This document shows, piece after piece, positions 22,435 through 32,727 of a stretch of DNA of 64,000 nucleotides (positions are counted from its first letter, which is position 1; each line of letters starts with the position of its first letter). The position numbers and the translations under genes were made by a program. The notes beneath the pieces were generated by a model, which was not told the DNA's origin, searched no databases, and saw nothing but the letters and a program-made list of their open reading frames with translations. This DNA is from Trichobilharzia szidati (Eukaryota; Platyhelminthes; Trematoda; Strigeidida; Schistosomatidae), in contig OX235272.1 in NCBI GenBank assembly GCA_944472155.2, positions 19,700,354 through 19,764,353 on the forward strand, given 5' to 3'.

Positions 22435-22745
22435 GTAATATTTTACAAAGCAATTTTATCACTTTATGGATAACCTACCATGCCTATCTCCAGTAACGCA
22501 ACCATCAAATATGACGCGCATTTTGGTCAAATTTCTTCAATGGAGATGCCATGCATTATACTGTCTAAAGCGCTTCCGCCTGTGCAAAGTGACATTATAG
22601 GCATTATTCCATAACCTTTTCTTATTTATATCTTGTGTTAGTGGACAATTGTAAATATGATTACTCCTCGTATATATTATTTATCATATTGATGATGCCT
22701 GTAAACTGGCTTCACTCATGTACAAAGATTGAAAATATATTATCA
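22435..22745 (+). mobile_element. CR1-like LINE 3'-end fragment
   Basis: A plus-strand match to the reverse of 15985-16110: GGCATTATTCCATAACCT, TTTATCATATTGATGATGCC, TGTAAACTGGCTTCACTCATG, then an AT-rich tail. No coding part is left. Confidence 0.65.
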
Positions 22746-23339
22746 CTATACATTGGCAAATATTCCACAGGCACACATACAATTAGATTCTGTGTGTAAC
22801 ATGCGTACATGAATTGGTTTTATAAGCGCACTGTTAGGTTTAATATGGCGTGCTACACAGTTCCCCACCAGAACACTGAAACATAATATAGTACATTTAA
22901 GTGTTCGATAGTTACATGAGTTTGGGTGATAAATAGTAGCGATAATGTATAGAAAACTGTTAGTGTATTAAGTAGTTTAATCCAGAGTTTTGAAGAAAAC
23001 GGATGGACAGTGAATAACATTTACAGTTAATGTACTAAAGACAAGTGGAATGACAATTATAAAAGAAAATTTGTGTAATGATGAAAATCAGCGGGAGATC
23101 TGTGGATTTAAATGAAAATGATATGTAAGCAGTAAGCACTACACAATTGAATGTAATTATGCAAAAAACGTGAAGGTTTAAACAAGAGCAATGTGAACCA
23201 AACCACGTATGAAAATATCGATAAAAGGAATGAGCAGTGAGATGTTAATTTTGAACAGAGGTGAAATAAGGAAAAATTCACAATAAGTTAAATAGTGACA
23301 ATTTGAACGTAACGTTCAGGCCAATGAACTTGCAGTGTT
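22746..23339. other. No gene recognised
   Basis: AT-rich, no long ORF. The stretch near 22838-22862 (TTTAATATGGCGTGCTACACAG) resembles part of the direct repeats at 30130 and 30610. Confidence 0.35.
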
Positions 23340-24250
23340 GTTCTATTTGACCACATATATCTTAATACTTCTTCGCGTTTATTATTGTGTTCTAACGTTG
23401 TTATTACCTGACATCCCCAACGTTAATCAAAAGGCACTTGAGAAGGAGTACGGACGTGTATTCTCTCAGTAGTCGAAATTCAAAAGTCAACGGTTAACAC
23501 GCAATCTTTAGAGTGATAAACGAACCAAAGTCCAATTGCATAGTGAATGTATACTACGATGATGAGTAATAAAATGGGTCGCTACAAACTCTCCTACCAG
23601 ATCGTGTTGTTTTCATGAGTTTTTCTGTTGACGTTGCAGTTCTAGTGACTGGAAGTGTTGGCAACTCGTTTAGTTGATCTTTATCGTTGTCTTGGAAGTC
23701 ATCGATAAACGATGGTTTGGCCCTACCAACACTGACGGGAGATTGAAGTGGTCATTGCATACCACCCCCTGCGACGAAAACGTGAGTGCAGTTTGTCAGT
23801 TGTAGCGGGATGAATGATAGTCGTTGCTACTGGTGTGAAAGTGGTATTTCTTAGCTTATTCATGTGTTCATTTAGTAGATGCATGTAGTCAGTCAAATCA
23901 CTTATAATTTGGTTGTCTGAGGTGAAAAACTCTCCTGGTAATAGACTATTCGGAAACGCAGCATCCTGTGTCTTTATTTAAAGTTCCTTGTATACCAAGT
24001 AGTGGCAGTGGGAGTTGTGTGGACTAGTTTTATTTGTTCAGACAGGCAGCAAGCGTATTCGCCGATGAAATCGTTCGATCATTCGATTGAAAATAAGGTG
24101 ATACGAAGTCGTTCTTTTTGTTTAATTCCCAATAATTCTGTGCACTGTTGAAAAAGACGGCTTTAGAACTGTGCACTTCTGTCGGTAGTGATAATGGATG
24201 GAAGACCAAAGTTTGTTATCCAGCTTTTGACCAGGGCTATAGCAACAATT
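23340..24250 (-). mobile_element. Gypsy integrase and LTR remnant (second LTR family)
   Basis: On the minus strand, 24250-24050 reads as an integrase core with stops: SWITNFGLPSIITTDRSAQF then LLGIKQ. The Pol C-terminal TTRSGRRV block follows near 23620-23590, then an LTR that starts TGTAGCGACCC at 23586 and runs to about 23340. The purine-rich GGTAGGAGAG before the LTR fits a polypurine tract. The LTR matches the plus-strand LTR at 24669 in inverted orientation. Confidence 0.7.
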
Positions 24251-24589
24251 TCAGTATTGTGTAGTGGTAAATTTAAACGTTTAGTGCATTAATAAGCATA
24301 AGAAAAGTAATAGGATAAACTTATACGCCATTTGAGTCATCAGGTTGAGTCCATTTCAGGCTACTCAAAGGTTTCTGAACTGTCAGAAACTAAAAAACAT
24401 TTTAAACTTGATACTGATGAAAACTGCCTAAAATTGGGAAGATAAACTATCAGTAATTTTCAGGTTCGCTGATAATCATGTAAAAAGTGACACACGACAC
24501 CTTAGGTTAAATATCAAATACAAACATATGCAACAAGTGAAGCATTTAAGTTACTTACCTGATTACTAGGAACTGTTAACAATGGATTT

Positions 24590-24907
24590 CTGAGATGCAT
24601 ATTTTGTAGGTTATCACGTCGTGGCGTTGCTACTGTTACAATTACCATCAAGCGTGATTCAGTGAGGTTGTAGTGACCCATTTTATTACTAATCATCGTA
24701 GTATACTTTCACTATGTAATTGGACTTTGATTTGTTTATCACTCTAAATCTTGCGTGTTAACAATTGATACTTTCGTACTCGCTCAGTTTTTGAATTTTG
24801 ATTACTGCGATAATACACGATCGTATCCCTTCGCAAGTGCCTTTTGATTTACGTTGTGGATGCCGAGTAATCACAACTTTAGGACACAATTATAAACGCG
24901 AAGAAGT
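24590..24907 (+). mobile_element. Gypsy LTR (second family), left part, split by a younger gypsy insertion
   Basis: The LTR starts TGTAGTGACCC at 24669, preceded by a degraded Pol end and a purine-rich AGTGAGG. It matches the minus-strand LTR at 23586-23360 to the block GCGAAGAAGT at 24907, where the gypsy element 24908-28278 intervenes. The LTR resumes at 28279 (AAGTATTAGGATATACGTG). Confidence 0.75.
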
Positions 24908-25282
24908 TTTAGTGATTGTCGGGCTCACCAGTTTAGGGGGCTGTAGGTATCGACGTTCGCGAGTTGTACGGATTATACTAACGCAAGATCTTATACCAAC
25001 AACCACTATAGTGTTCGTTCTTCGAGTACCAAATGGTAAAGCAAAAGACCAGATTTTGTCGTCCAAATACGATATATATTTTGGGACCAAATCGCGGGTA
25101 GGAATGAATGCTTAGCTAGCTAGTAATCGTGCACGCACGTGACACGACGGAGCACCAAATGGCAGGGATGCTTGACCGTAAGCCTTCAGCTAAACAAGTC
25201 GACTTAAACAGTGATGGTCAGCATCCAATGTTGAGTGATGATTGCTGTGGTTAATAATTTTGGGGAATTATTTACCGCTACA
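24908..25282 (-). repeat. 3' LTR of the young gypsy element
   Basis: 375 bp, minus-strand start TGTAGCGGTAAATAATTC. The last ~25 bases contain CTGGTGAGCCCGACAATCAC, a copy of the primer-site motif, absent from the solo LTR at 32374-32722. The LTR therefore seems extended by a captured primer site. Confidence 0.9.
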
Positions 25283-25298
25283 GCTCACTCCCCCCCTA
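25283..25298 (-). other. Polypurine tract of the young gypsy element
   Basis: Minus-strand TAGGGGGGGAGTGAGC directly abuts the 3' LTR, the expected place of the plus-strand primer. Confidence 0.8.
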
Positions 25299-25736
25299 GT
25301 GGGTTTGTGAGGACCCTAAGACATGACCAGCCGGAAGTAAAAAATCTCGATGGTTCCCTTATGGGTGAAAAAAATCTTCCGAGCGGCTTGATTGAGAGCC
25401 TGCTGGTCTGTCTGCCTATGCTAATAGGGTGTCTGTACATAGCTTTCTCAGTGTTGTTCGTTGGATCCCGTGCTTCGTTTGTCTCCTGTCCAGTGCCCGT
25501 TGCACCTGGAAAAGAAAACAAGAATGCTGAGAACCTTGTCAAGAAAAATGTACCAAATAAGCGTTTTTTTACCAAAAAAAAATATGACATGCATCTACTA
25601 TACAGTAAAATAATGTAAAGTTCAAATATCGGGAAAAAATATATACATCTTATATAATTTTATGTACGGTTATAGGAGAAATATCATTTACTTGTGTTAA
25701 ATGACGCAACATAAAAAGAATTGATGTGTCACTCAG
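25299..25736 (-). other. 3' untranslated part of the young gypsy element
   Basis: Between the Pol stop and the polypurine tract. Frames on both strands (for example 25590-25285 minus and 25235-25618 plus) have no recognisable domain, and the plus one starts inside the LTR, so I treat it as non-coding. Confidence 0.5.
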
Positions 25737-26999
25737 TTATGTGAGATAGGTGTGAAGGTATTCTGGGAATCTAACGTGACGTCCAGAACGCGTTTTCTTA
25801 GAGTGATCGACCGAAGTAGCCAGTGTGCGAATGCCCTGACAGTCAATAGTGTGACCCAGAAAATCGAGTGAGTCAACGCCTATTTGACACTTCTGGATAT
25901 TGATGGTAACACCATGTTGGCGTAACCTTTCAAATGCCAAGTCCAAGTGTCTAAGGTGAGTTTCCTTATCTGGACTGGCAATGAGGCAGTCGTCTAAGTA
26001 TGCGTATACAAAGTCGAGACCGCGAAATACTTCATCGATGAAGCGTTGGAATGTTTGGGCCGCATTCCGAAGGCCGAATGGCATACGTAGGAATTCGAAA
26101 AGTCCGAAAGGCGTGATTATAGCCGTTTTCGGAATATCTTCCGTTGCCATCGGGATTTGGTTATATGCTTTAACCAAGTCGATTTTGGAGAATATGGATG
26201 CTCCAGATAACGTTGCCGTCAAGTCGGGTATGTGAGGCAAAGGGTAGCAATCAGGAGTTGTTTTGGCGTTCACTCGCCGGTAATCACCAGTGGGTCGCCA
26301 ATCGTTGCTATCCTTTTTCGGTACCATATGCAACGGGGATGCCCATGGACTATTCGATGGCCGAATGATGCCAAGGGTGAGCATATGATCGAATTCGTTT
26401 CTGGCAATTCTCAGTTTGTCAGGGGCCAGTCGTCGTGCTTTAGATGTCACGGGCTGTCCTGAGGTTATGATGTGGTGCATAACATTGCTGGTTATGCACG
26501 GGAGGTCGTTAGATGGACAATTCAGTTCCGGATATTTGTCAACAATCGGTTGAAAAGTTGGATCGAGGATTGCTTTCATCTTAACGATTGACAAGCTTGG
26601 GCCTACGTAAGTTATGCCTTTGATAGACAAACTAGTAGTGTTGTCAATTAATCGTTTACGGCGGACGTCTACGAGCAAATCATGATGATTAAGTAGGTCC
26701 GTGCCGATGATGGGCATTGTGACGTCAGCGATCAGAAAAATCCACCGAATAGGTTTGCGTAAACCTACGTTCAGATAGACGTATTTCCGACCATAGGTTG
26801 CAATTGGTTTTCCATTTGCAGCCTGTAGGTTGAGGTTAGGATCCTTCTGTCGATCTGCTGCTGTAGCAGGAAGGACGCTGACTTCGGCGCCTGTGTCGAC
26901 TAGATATCTAGTCTGGCTAATTACATCATGGATGTAAAGTAAGCGGCTAGTGCCACCGGCGACGGTTGCCGCTAACGCGTGCCGGCGGGATAGTTTCCC
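25737..26999 (-). CDS. Gypsy Pol: protease and truncated RT fused to Pol C-terminus
   Basis: Read from the GGGAAAC shift site, -1 to gag. Protease has [15 protein letters not shown] near 26915-26870. RT follows, with [43 protein letters not shown] and the active site YAYLDD near 26000-25985. After [15 protein letters not shown] the frame passes straight into [20 protein letters not shown], the kind of tail that normally follows integrase. The RT connection, RNase H and integrase are thus lost by an in-frame deletion near 25825. The whole frame is open. Confidence 0.85.
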   Translation of the reverse strand, partial: GKLSRRHALAATVAGGTSRLLYIHDVISQTRYLVDTGAEVSVLPATAADRQKDPNLNLQAANGKPIATYGRKYVYLNVGLRKPIRWIFLIADVTMPIIGTDLLNHHDLLVDVRRKRLIDNTTSLSIKGITYVGPSLSIVKMKAILDPTFQPIVDKYPELNCPSNDLPCITSNVMHHIITSGQPVTSKARRLAPDKLRIARNEFDHMLTLGIIRPSNSPWASPLHMVPKKDSNDWRPTGDYRRVNAKTTPDCYPLPHIPDLTATLSGASIFSKIDLVKAYNQIPMATEDIPKTAIITPFGLFEFLRMPFGLRNAAQTFQRFIDEVFRGLDFVYAYLDDCLIASPDKETHLRHLDLAFERLRQHGVTINIQKCQIGVDSLDFLGHTIDCQGIRTLATSVDHSKKTRSGRHVRFPEYLHTYLT

Positions 27000-27835
27000 A
27001 CAGACTTGGAGGCTTTGCCGAAATCACAAGGGTTTCGACAACATTTCGCTTCCTTGCCATAGGTGTTGTGATACCAACACCAGTCAGGATTTTTGACAGA
27101 ACGTGTGTTGGACTTAGATCGTCCACGTGCGTTTTGCCGTTGAGGGGATCTAGAACGACGGTTTGAGGAATTACTAGGCTTGTTTGACCTAAGCATCTGC
27201 TGGACGGAGTTGCATAACTCTATCCTTGCAGAATCCTTCTTCGAAGTCTGTTCGGTAACAGAGTATACTTCGGTAACTGGCCGTTTCGTTATCTCTAGAA
27301 TTCTATCTGCAGAGACAGCTAAATCATCTATGAGAACACCCTGAAGTGTCACAAGTACAGTCTGAACTGACTGTGGCAGTTTGGATAAAAATAGTTCTCT
27401 GAACAGTCCTTCATCGAACTGACTTTGGCCAATGATCTCTTTCATTCTTGCCAGCATGCTCACGGCTGACTGATCTCCTAACTCGATGTAACGAAATAAC
27501 TCATCCAGACGTTGTCGATCTGTGAGAACGTTTCTCTTCAGGAGGGATGCTTTGAGCAACTCGTACGAGTTACTTACCGACATCTGCAGAGTTACGCACC
27601 TGCTGAATTCCCGCGGTAGGGCGTGAATAACTGCAAGGAACTGTGAACGTTGATCAGTTATGCCATGTTCACAAAAATCAGACTCAGCAATCTGAAACCA
27701 CGTTTCAGCATTATCTGGCCAATATGGTACTAGCTGGATTGTTTTGGCGGTTGAGCGAATCTGAATAACCTTGGGGCTAGGATCACTGATGACGAAAAGT
27801 ATGCCGATAACAATATAGTACAAGAATAAACACAA
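26972..27835 (-). CDS. Gag of the young gypsy element
   Basis: 287 aa. The capsid-like part ([17 protein letters not shown], then [19 protein letters not shown]) parallels the Gag at 1693-752. An Arg/Ser-rich tail and the atypical knuckle [18 protein letters not shown] are present. The hydrophobic start is probably translated leader; no alternative ATG is clearly better. It ends at 26972 shortly after the GGGAAAC site, giving Gag by default and Gag-Pol after a -1 shift. Confidence 0.8.
   Translation of the reverse strand: MCLFLYYIVIGILFVISDPSPKVIQIRSTAKTIQLVPYWPDNAETWFQIAESDFCEHGITDQRSQFLAVIHALPREFSRCVTLQMSVSNSYELLKASLLKRNVLTDRQRLDELFRYIELGDQSAVSMLARMKEIIGQSQFDEGLFRELFLSKLPQSVQTVLVTLQGVLIDDLAVSADRILEITKRPVTEVYSVTEQTSKKDSARIELCNSVQQMLRSNKPSNSSNRRSRSPQRQNARGRSKSNTRSVKNPDWCWYHNTYGKEAKCCRNPCDFGKASKSVGNYPAGTR
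26993..26999 (-). promoter_or_regulatory. Probable -1 ribosomal frameshift site GGGAAAC
   Basis: Minus-strand G GGA AAC in the gag frame becomes GGG AAA in the pol frame. It lies at the gag-pol overlap, exactly as in the first element at 764-758. A downstream pseudoknot was not assessed. Confidence 0.65.
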
Positions 27836-27889
27836 AAAGGAACGAACTCACCGGGTTTATCTGCGTGTGAATTGAAGATGAAGTTCGAG

Positions 27890-27903
27890 GTTGGGCTCAC
27901 CAG
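27890..27903 (-). other. Primer binding site of the young gypsy element (altered copy)
   Basis: Minus TGGTGAGCCCAACC lies just inside the 5' LTR. The same motif in the form TGGTGAGCCCGAC lies 24 bases outside it, within the LTR end, so primer-site motifs stand in tandem at this border. Confidence 0.55.
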
Positions 27904-28278
27904 TTTAGTGATTGTCGGGCTCACCAGTTTAGGGGGCTGTAGGTATCGACGTTCGCGAGTTGTACGGATTATACTAACGCAAGATCTTATACCAACAACC
28001 ACTATAGTGTTCGTTCTTCGAGTACCAAATGGTAAAGCAAAAGACCAGATTTTGTCGTCCAAATACGATATATATTTTGGGACCAAATCGCGGGTAGGAA
28101 TGAATGCTTAGCTAGCTAGTAATCGTGCACGCACGTGACACGACGGAGCACCAAATGGCAGGGATGCTTGACCGTAAGCCTTCAGCTAAACAAGTCGACT
28201 TAAACAGTGATGGTCAGCATCCAATGTTGAGTGATGATTGCTGTGGTTAATAATTTTGGGGAATTATTTACCGCTACA
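27904..28278 (-). repeat. 5' LTR of the young gypsy element
   Basis: 375 bp, same sequence as 24908-25282 by eye, including the captured primer-site motif at its inner end. LTR identity implies a recent insertion. Confidence 0.9.
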
Positions 28279-28325
28279 AAGTATTAGGATATACGTGTAC
28301 GCTAGTTTGGTCAAATAGAGCAACC
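28279..28325 (+). mobile_element. Right part of the split second-family LTR
   Basis: It starts with the duplicated AAGT and continues ATTAGGATATACGTG...GGTCAAATAGAGCAAC, matching the minus-strand LTR copy at 23380-23340. The LTR end after CAAC is uncertain. Confidence 0.7.
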
Positions 28326-28675
28326 AACAAGGTATACAGCAAACAGACAGAAACACAATAGTGAGTCATTAATCTCTAGCCAAGTGGTTAAGGTTTCCTA
28401 GAAAGAACCATCACGATCTTGATCTAAATTCTAGTGAGTACAATTTACTGAAGAATCACCAGCCCCTTTCGCTTCAAGATAACACTGGTTCATGACTCAG
28501 TCTATTCACCAATTAGTCAAATCCACATAACAAACCTTACAACATAATGTGTAATATTTACGAAGTGATTTTCAAACTAGACAGAATGCGATACGGATAA
28601 TGACTGAAAGTTGTTACTAAAGCTGGTTATAACACTCTAGTTAGTGAACACTTTCGGCGAGAAACAGGCGACTGT
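28326..28675. other. No gene recognised
   Basis: Unique-looking, no ORF or repeat identified. Confidence 0.4.
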
Positions 28676-28880
28676 TATAATAATATATATATTTCGTATA
28701 AACGGGTAAGTTTACATGAAATGCATGCCATTTTTACAGGCACGATCAATTATGTTACGAATAACAATTGTTAATTAGCATACATTGTCACTTTTTCAAA
28801 AAGTTCATATTGTTGAGTTATAGTACAAGCAATCAGAAGAGATTCTTATAAATGTTAATTTGTAAATATTTCACGAAGGT

Positions 28881-30039
28881 CACCATCGAAGTTGAGCGAC
28901 AACCCGAAATTCGTTCCATTTCCTGATGATAGTTATGGCCAATCGATAAGCAACATATATTTGTGTGAGTGCTATGCCTTCAAATGCTTGAACGCTATTT
29001 TAGGAATTGAAGAAAATCTGGCGCAGCTGCAAAATGGTATAGAATGCAATTATGAATAATACATTATTAAAAGTATATTTACAAGATAAATACAAGAAAC
29101 TATGTAGTACTTGAAATGATAATACACATTTGCAATGTATGATGCTAACCATATTGGTCTTACCATGGAAAACTATGACGCTTTCTATGAAAATATATTT
29201 ATTCTCAAACATGAGTGTTGTTGTTTTTATCATCAGAGCAACCGAACTTTACGCGAGAAAAGGGTGTAAATGAGAAGAGGGAAAAAATTTCAGCTTCATT
29301 AAAGTCCTAGGAAGTTGAGATAAAATAGAGTATAATAGTAATTAGGTAGGAGGATTATTGTGAAGTATATAAGTAACATTTCAGAGAGAAGTGGCTAGAA
29401 GGACTAGAACCTGTTGAATACGGTGACCTGTAGGATGTTTGGCGAACTTGTGTATGGCCCATGGGATAGCATCTTGACAAGAAACTGAGCAGGCTTGTAG
29501 ATGTTAGGAGCGAAAGCATTGTTATTTTTTTACAAGCTAAAACTGTACAGTCATTATTGTTTTATTTTTTCAATTAATTTTTTTTAAAGTCTATTTTTTT
29601 TATAGATTTAGTATCTTAACTCATGTTTAGTTCTCGAGCTGCCAAAATAATGCATGTTGCTGTCCTACAGATCGGAGCGATTCACATTTGTGACCACTAC
29701 CAAATCTGCTGATCAGCATGCGCCACCCTCCCTCCTTTTTTTGACATTAAGCTCTGAGACCTTTTACAATGACTGCAGTTGTAATATTGGATTGCTTTGA
29801 CTCCGTCCCAATCATACAGTATGCTGCACATTAACAGCTTTCATGACAAGTGCTTCCCATTAGGTCACATGGCACAATAATACCAGAGGACATCGTTAGC
29901 AATATTATCATCATACTAGTGAACAAGAGGGTTACTACAAAAGACTAAGAAATTAGGTTTCCCTTAAGAGTTATGAAGTATAAAAATAGCTAATATTAGA
30001 ACAACTAAGTTATATTCTATTTATCAGAATGATATGAGA
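28881..30039 (-). other. Probable LINE 3' UTR, non-coding
   Basis: AT-rich without a usable ORF; a 77-aa frame at 29233-29000 has no recognisable domain. Confidence 0.35.
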
Positions 30040-30770
30040 AGTGGAACAATTAGTGATAAAGTTATGTAAAGTGGTCCTGAGTAAGGCAACTGGTTAGCAG
30101 AACTTGTTATGCTAAATTTTCACGACCGATTTTATATGGTGTGCGTTACACATTGCAAAGTGACTCATCAATTATATAATGGAGAAATACTACATAATTT
30201 CAACATTATGAATTTTTTAGAAAATTATATGAATATGGGTAGGTGCTGACTGAAGATAGTTATTTCAACTCAAAAATAGTGCTAATAATATAAGCATATA
30301 TGTAAAATATTAAAAGATATGGTTGCTAATGTAATTGTTTATGGAAATAATTACACTGACGAACTTATTGAAGATTACAGTGAAGAGAAAGTCAGTGAGT
30401 TAGTTAAACGGTTACTGCGCAGTTAGTAGTTAGAACATCTTTAAAAGTAAAAGGTAGAAGAGTTTTCAGTACTGGGGCAAATTAAGACATAATCTACGGA
30501 TTAGAGTGTAGTGGATAGTGGTACGATTAAAGATAAGGTTAGGTTGAATGAGCTTGGGGAAAATGGTTGGTTGGCTGAGTTTGTTATTGCTATGTTTTCC
30601 TGGCCACTTTTCATATGGCGTGCTTTAGACATTACAAAGTAACAGTTTGCTTATATTATGGAAGAACTATCACAACTAATTTGGGATTATACGTCCAGGA
30701 TAATTATGGATAGTCTTATGAGTTTATAAGCCCGATTGATGAAATATTGATAAGATCTCCAATAAGCTGA
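30040..30770 (+). repeat. Pair of diverged direct repeats, spacing about 470 bp
   Basis: 30040-30300 and 30510-30770 share blocks such as GTTAT-GCTA-TTTTC, TTTTATATGGTGTGC / TTTCATATGGCGTGC, CATT(G/A)CAAAGT(G/A)AC and TATAATGGA / TATTATGGA. They lie in the probable 3' UTR of the minus LINE. Confidence 0.6.
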
Positions 30771-30863
30771 ATAACCAAACCTCAGACCAAGGTATGTGGG
30801 AGAAATTGGGTTGGTTTTATCACGTTTTAGGTGCGGTACTGTTGCTGGGGCAAATGAGTTTCC

Positions 30864-32159
30864 TCAAATTGGGGGTATTGCACTGGGGTCTGTAGTACCA
30901 AAGTTAGATGAACAGCCCATATGGGTAAAGTATGGATAAGTAGACCGAAGCTCTTTTGTTGACAAGAACTCGTTAAGGAGACGCTGGAATTCAGTGGGAG
31001 ATCGGCAACTACGTACATTAAGTGGAAGTTTGTTCCATAATGCACTGTACTGTATTTTGAAGAAACTTGATCGCAGTTTTGTCCGGTACCGGCTTATGGA
31101 TAGAGTATTTTCATGATTTCTAAGAGTATATATGGTTAAATTATTGAAAGCTATTGGATTACTGCTTTTGAGGTAGCCATGTAAAAGGCGAAAAAGGAAT
31201 GTAAGGTTGAGTTTCAGGCGCCTTAACCAAAGTGGCTGAAGTCTATACATTTTGCACCTATCCGCGTAAGTCAGTCCTTCATGTTTGTGTAATAGGCGTC
31301 GTGTAAAACTTCGCTGAATATTTTCAATACGAACCCTGTCATACCCATTCATGAAACCGAAGACAATTGTGCAGTATTCAATTACTGGGCGAACCATGAC
31401 TTTGTATAAAAGGACTTTAGCCTCAGTTGTGTACATTTTTCGATGTAACAAGCCTGTGAGTCTTCGGCATTTAGAAACAAGTGCTTTTGCATACTGACTA
31501 AATGTTAAGTTCTGTGAGTAGGTAACTCCCAGGTCTTTTATGGAATTGAGGGTTTGGAGAGAGGAGTCACCTAGGTGTAACCTGAAATACGGGTGGGAGT
31601 TATTGAAATATAAGGCACCACATTTATCAGAATTGAATGGCAGTTGCCAATCAGTGCTCCAGTTATGTAATCTATCCAGATCATCTTGAATATGTGTGAA
31701 TCCCTCGTTCATTGTAGAATGGGGGAAGCTGTATACAATCTTTAAGTCATCAGCAAAGAGGTATGGGGTACCATGCTTGATTATGCTGCAGATATCGTTA
31801 ATGTAGATTACGAAAAGCAATGGACCTAGTACACTACCCTGAATTACTCCACTTCGTATGGGTCTGGGTGACGAGTAATTATTTGCAAATTTCACAACTT
31901 GGGAACGATCTTCCAAGAAAGAAATGAGCCAGGATAACAAGGGGTCCTGGAACCCGTACGACTTTAGCTTAAGGATTAGTCTCTTGTGTGGGACTTTATC
32001 AAAGGCTTTTTTGAAGTCAAAGAAGAGGGTTGTGACAAGCAAACCATGATCTCGCTTAGCGGTAACATCATCGAACACCTGAAACCCGATTGATTTGTTC
32101 GAAAAGAAGTAATTATCACTGTCTCTTTGCCTTGATAACTGGATGTTTTTACTGTACAC
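30864..32159 (-). CDS. LINE reverse transcriptase, open 431-aa frame
   Basis: RT starting inside the fingers: LFFDFKKAFDKV (45-56), SGVIQGSVLGPLLF (103-116), FADDLK (135-140) with the catalytic pair, MVRPVIEYC, and a C-terminus with YSALWNKLPLNVR as in CR1/Jockey LINEs. The first ~25 residues (MYSKNIQLSR...) probably belong to flanking DNA, because fingers motifs expected upstream are missing. No stops occur, but endonuclease and half the fingers are gone. Confidence 0.8.
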   Translation of the reverse strand: MYSKNIQLSRQRDSDNYFFSNKSIGFQVFDDVTAKRDHGLLVTTLFFDFKKAFDKVPHKRLILKLKSYGFQDPLLSWLISFLEDRSQVVKFANNYSSPRPIRSGVIQGSVLGPLLFVIYINDICSIIKHGTPYLFADDLKIVYSFPHSTMNEGFTHIQDDLDRLHNWSTDWQLPFNSDKCGALYFNNSHPYFRLHLGDSSLQTLNSIKDLGVTYSQNLTFSQYAKALVSKCRRLTGLLHRKMYTTEAKVLLYKVMVRPVIEYCTIVFGFMNGYDRVRIENIQRSFTRRLLHKHEGLTYADRCKMYRLQPLWLRRLKLNLTFLFRLLHGYLKSSNPIAFNNLTIYTLRNHENTLSISRYRTKLRSSFFKIQYSALWNKLPLNVRSCRSPTEFQRLLNEFLSTKELRSTYPYFTHMGCSSNFGTTDPSAIPPI

Positions 32160-32373
32160 CTTCCTCGTTTGATTATGTAATCTTTTGTTTTAAATTTTCT
32201 CCCCTCGTCATAATGTAATTTCGCTTTCCTTTAGTCTCTACGATTCCAGTTGAACTCACTACATTGTTGCCCAACTTATTAGCTACTTAGCATTGTTGGA
32301 GAATTTCAACAAGAGCTGACATCACTTGTATCTACCCGTTGTCTTTATTACGCAACTCCCTTGCCACTACATT
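32111..32373. other. No gene recognised
   Basis: Contains minus-strand TGTAGTGGCAAGG next to the solo LTR, which resembles an LTR start but has no further match. Confidence 0.35.
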
Positions 32374-32722
32374 TTGGAGGTTGACGGTATCGACGTTCGC
32401 GAATTGTACGGAGTATACTAACGCAAGATCTTATAGCAACAACTTCTAAAGTATTCGTTTCTCGTGTATCGAAGATAAAGCAAAAGACCATATTTAGTCG
32501 TCCAAAGTACGTGATATATTTCGGCACCAAATAGTAAACCGTTTCGAGTGCTTATCTAGCTAGTGATCGTGCACACACGTGACACGACGGAGTACCAAAT
32601 AGCAGGGATGCTTGACCGGAAGCCTTCAGCTAAACAAGTCGACTTAAACAGTGACGGTCAGCATCCAATGTTGAGTGATGATTGCTGTGGTCAATAATTT
32701 TGGGGAATTATTTGCCGCTACA
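32374..32722 (-). repeat. Solo gypsy LTR with 5-bp target duplication
   Basis: 349 bp, minus-strand start TGTAGCGGCAAATAATTC, clearly related to the LTRs at 24908 and 27904 but diverged. It is flanked by ACATT at 32369-32373 and 32723-32727. No internal sequence adjoins, so it is what remains after LTR-LTR recombination. Its inner end lacks the primer-site extension of the young element. Confidence 0.9.
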
Positions 32723-32727
32723 ACATT

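Larger units (their letters stand above)
24908..28278 (-). mobile_element. Young, internally deleted Ty3/gypsy LTR retrotransposon
   Basis: Complete two-LTR insertion of 3371 bp. The two 375-bp LTRs (27904-28278 and 24908-25282) look identical by eye, and the site is flanked by a 4-bp duplication AAGT (24904-24907 and 28279-28282). Inside are primer site, gag, protease-RT, and a polypurine tract. RNase H and integrase are missing: RT is fused in frame to the last codons of Pol. The element is therefore non-autonomous but recent. Confidence 0.9.
28676..32110 (-). mobile_element. CR1/Jockey-like LINE with long 3' UTR, 5'-truncated
   Basis: The minus RT frame (32159-30864) is followed by about 2.2 kb of non-coding DNA ending at the terminus CATGTAAACTTACCCG then TTTATACGAAATATATAT and an AT tail at about 28676. 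The same terminus stands alone at 20445-20650. Linking RT and terminus into one element is an inference from orientation and absence of another LINE between them. It is a third subfamily by RT sequence. Confidence 0.6.

Noticed and set aside
25235..25618. 127-aa plus-strand frame
   Set aside because: Starts inside the gypsy 3' LTR and crosses the polypurine tract on the wrong strand; no domain.
32361..32373. Minus TGTAGTGGCAAGG as a second LTR start
   Set aside because: No further similarity to either LTR family, and part of it is the target duplication of the solo LTR.
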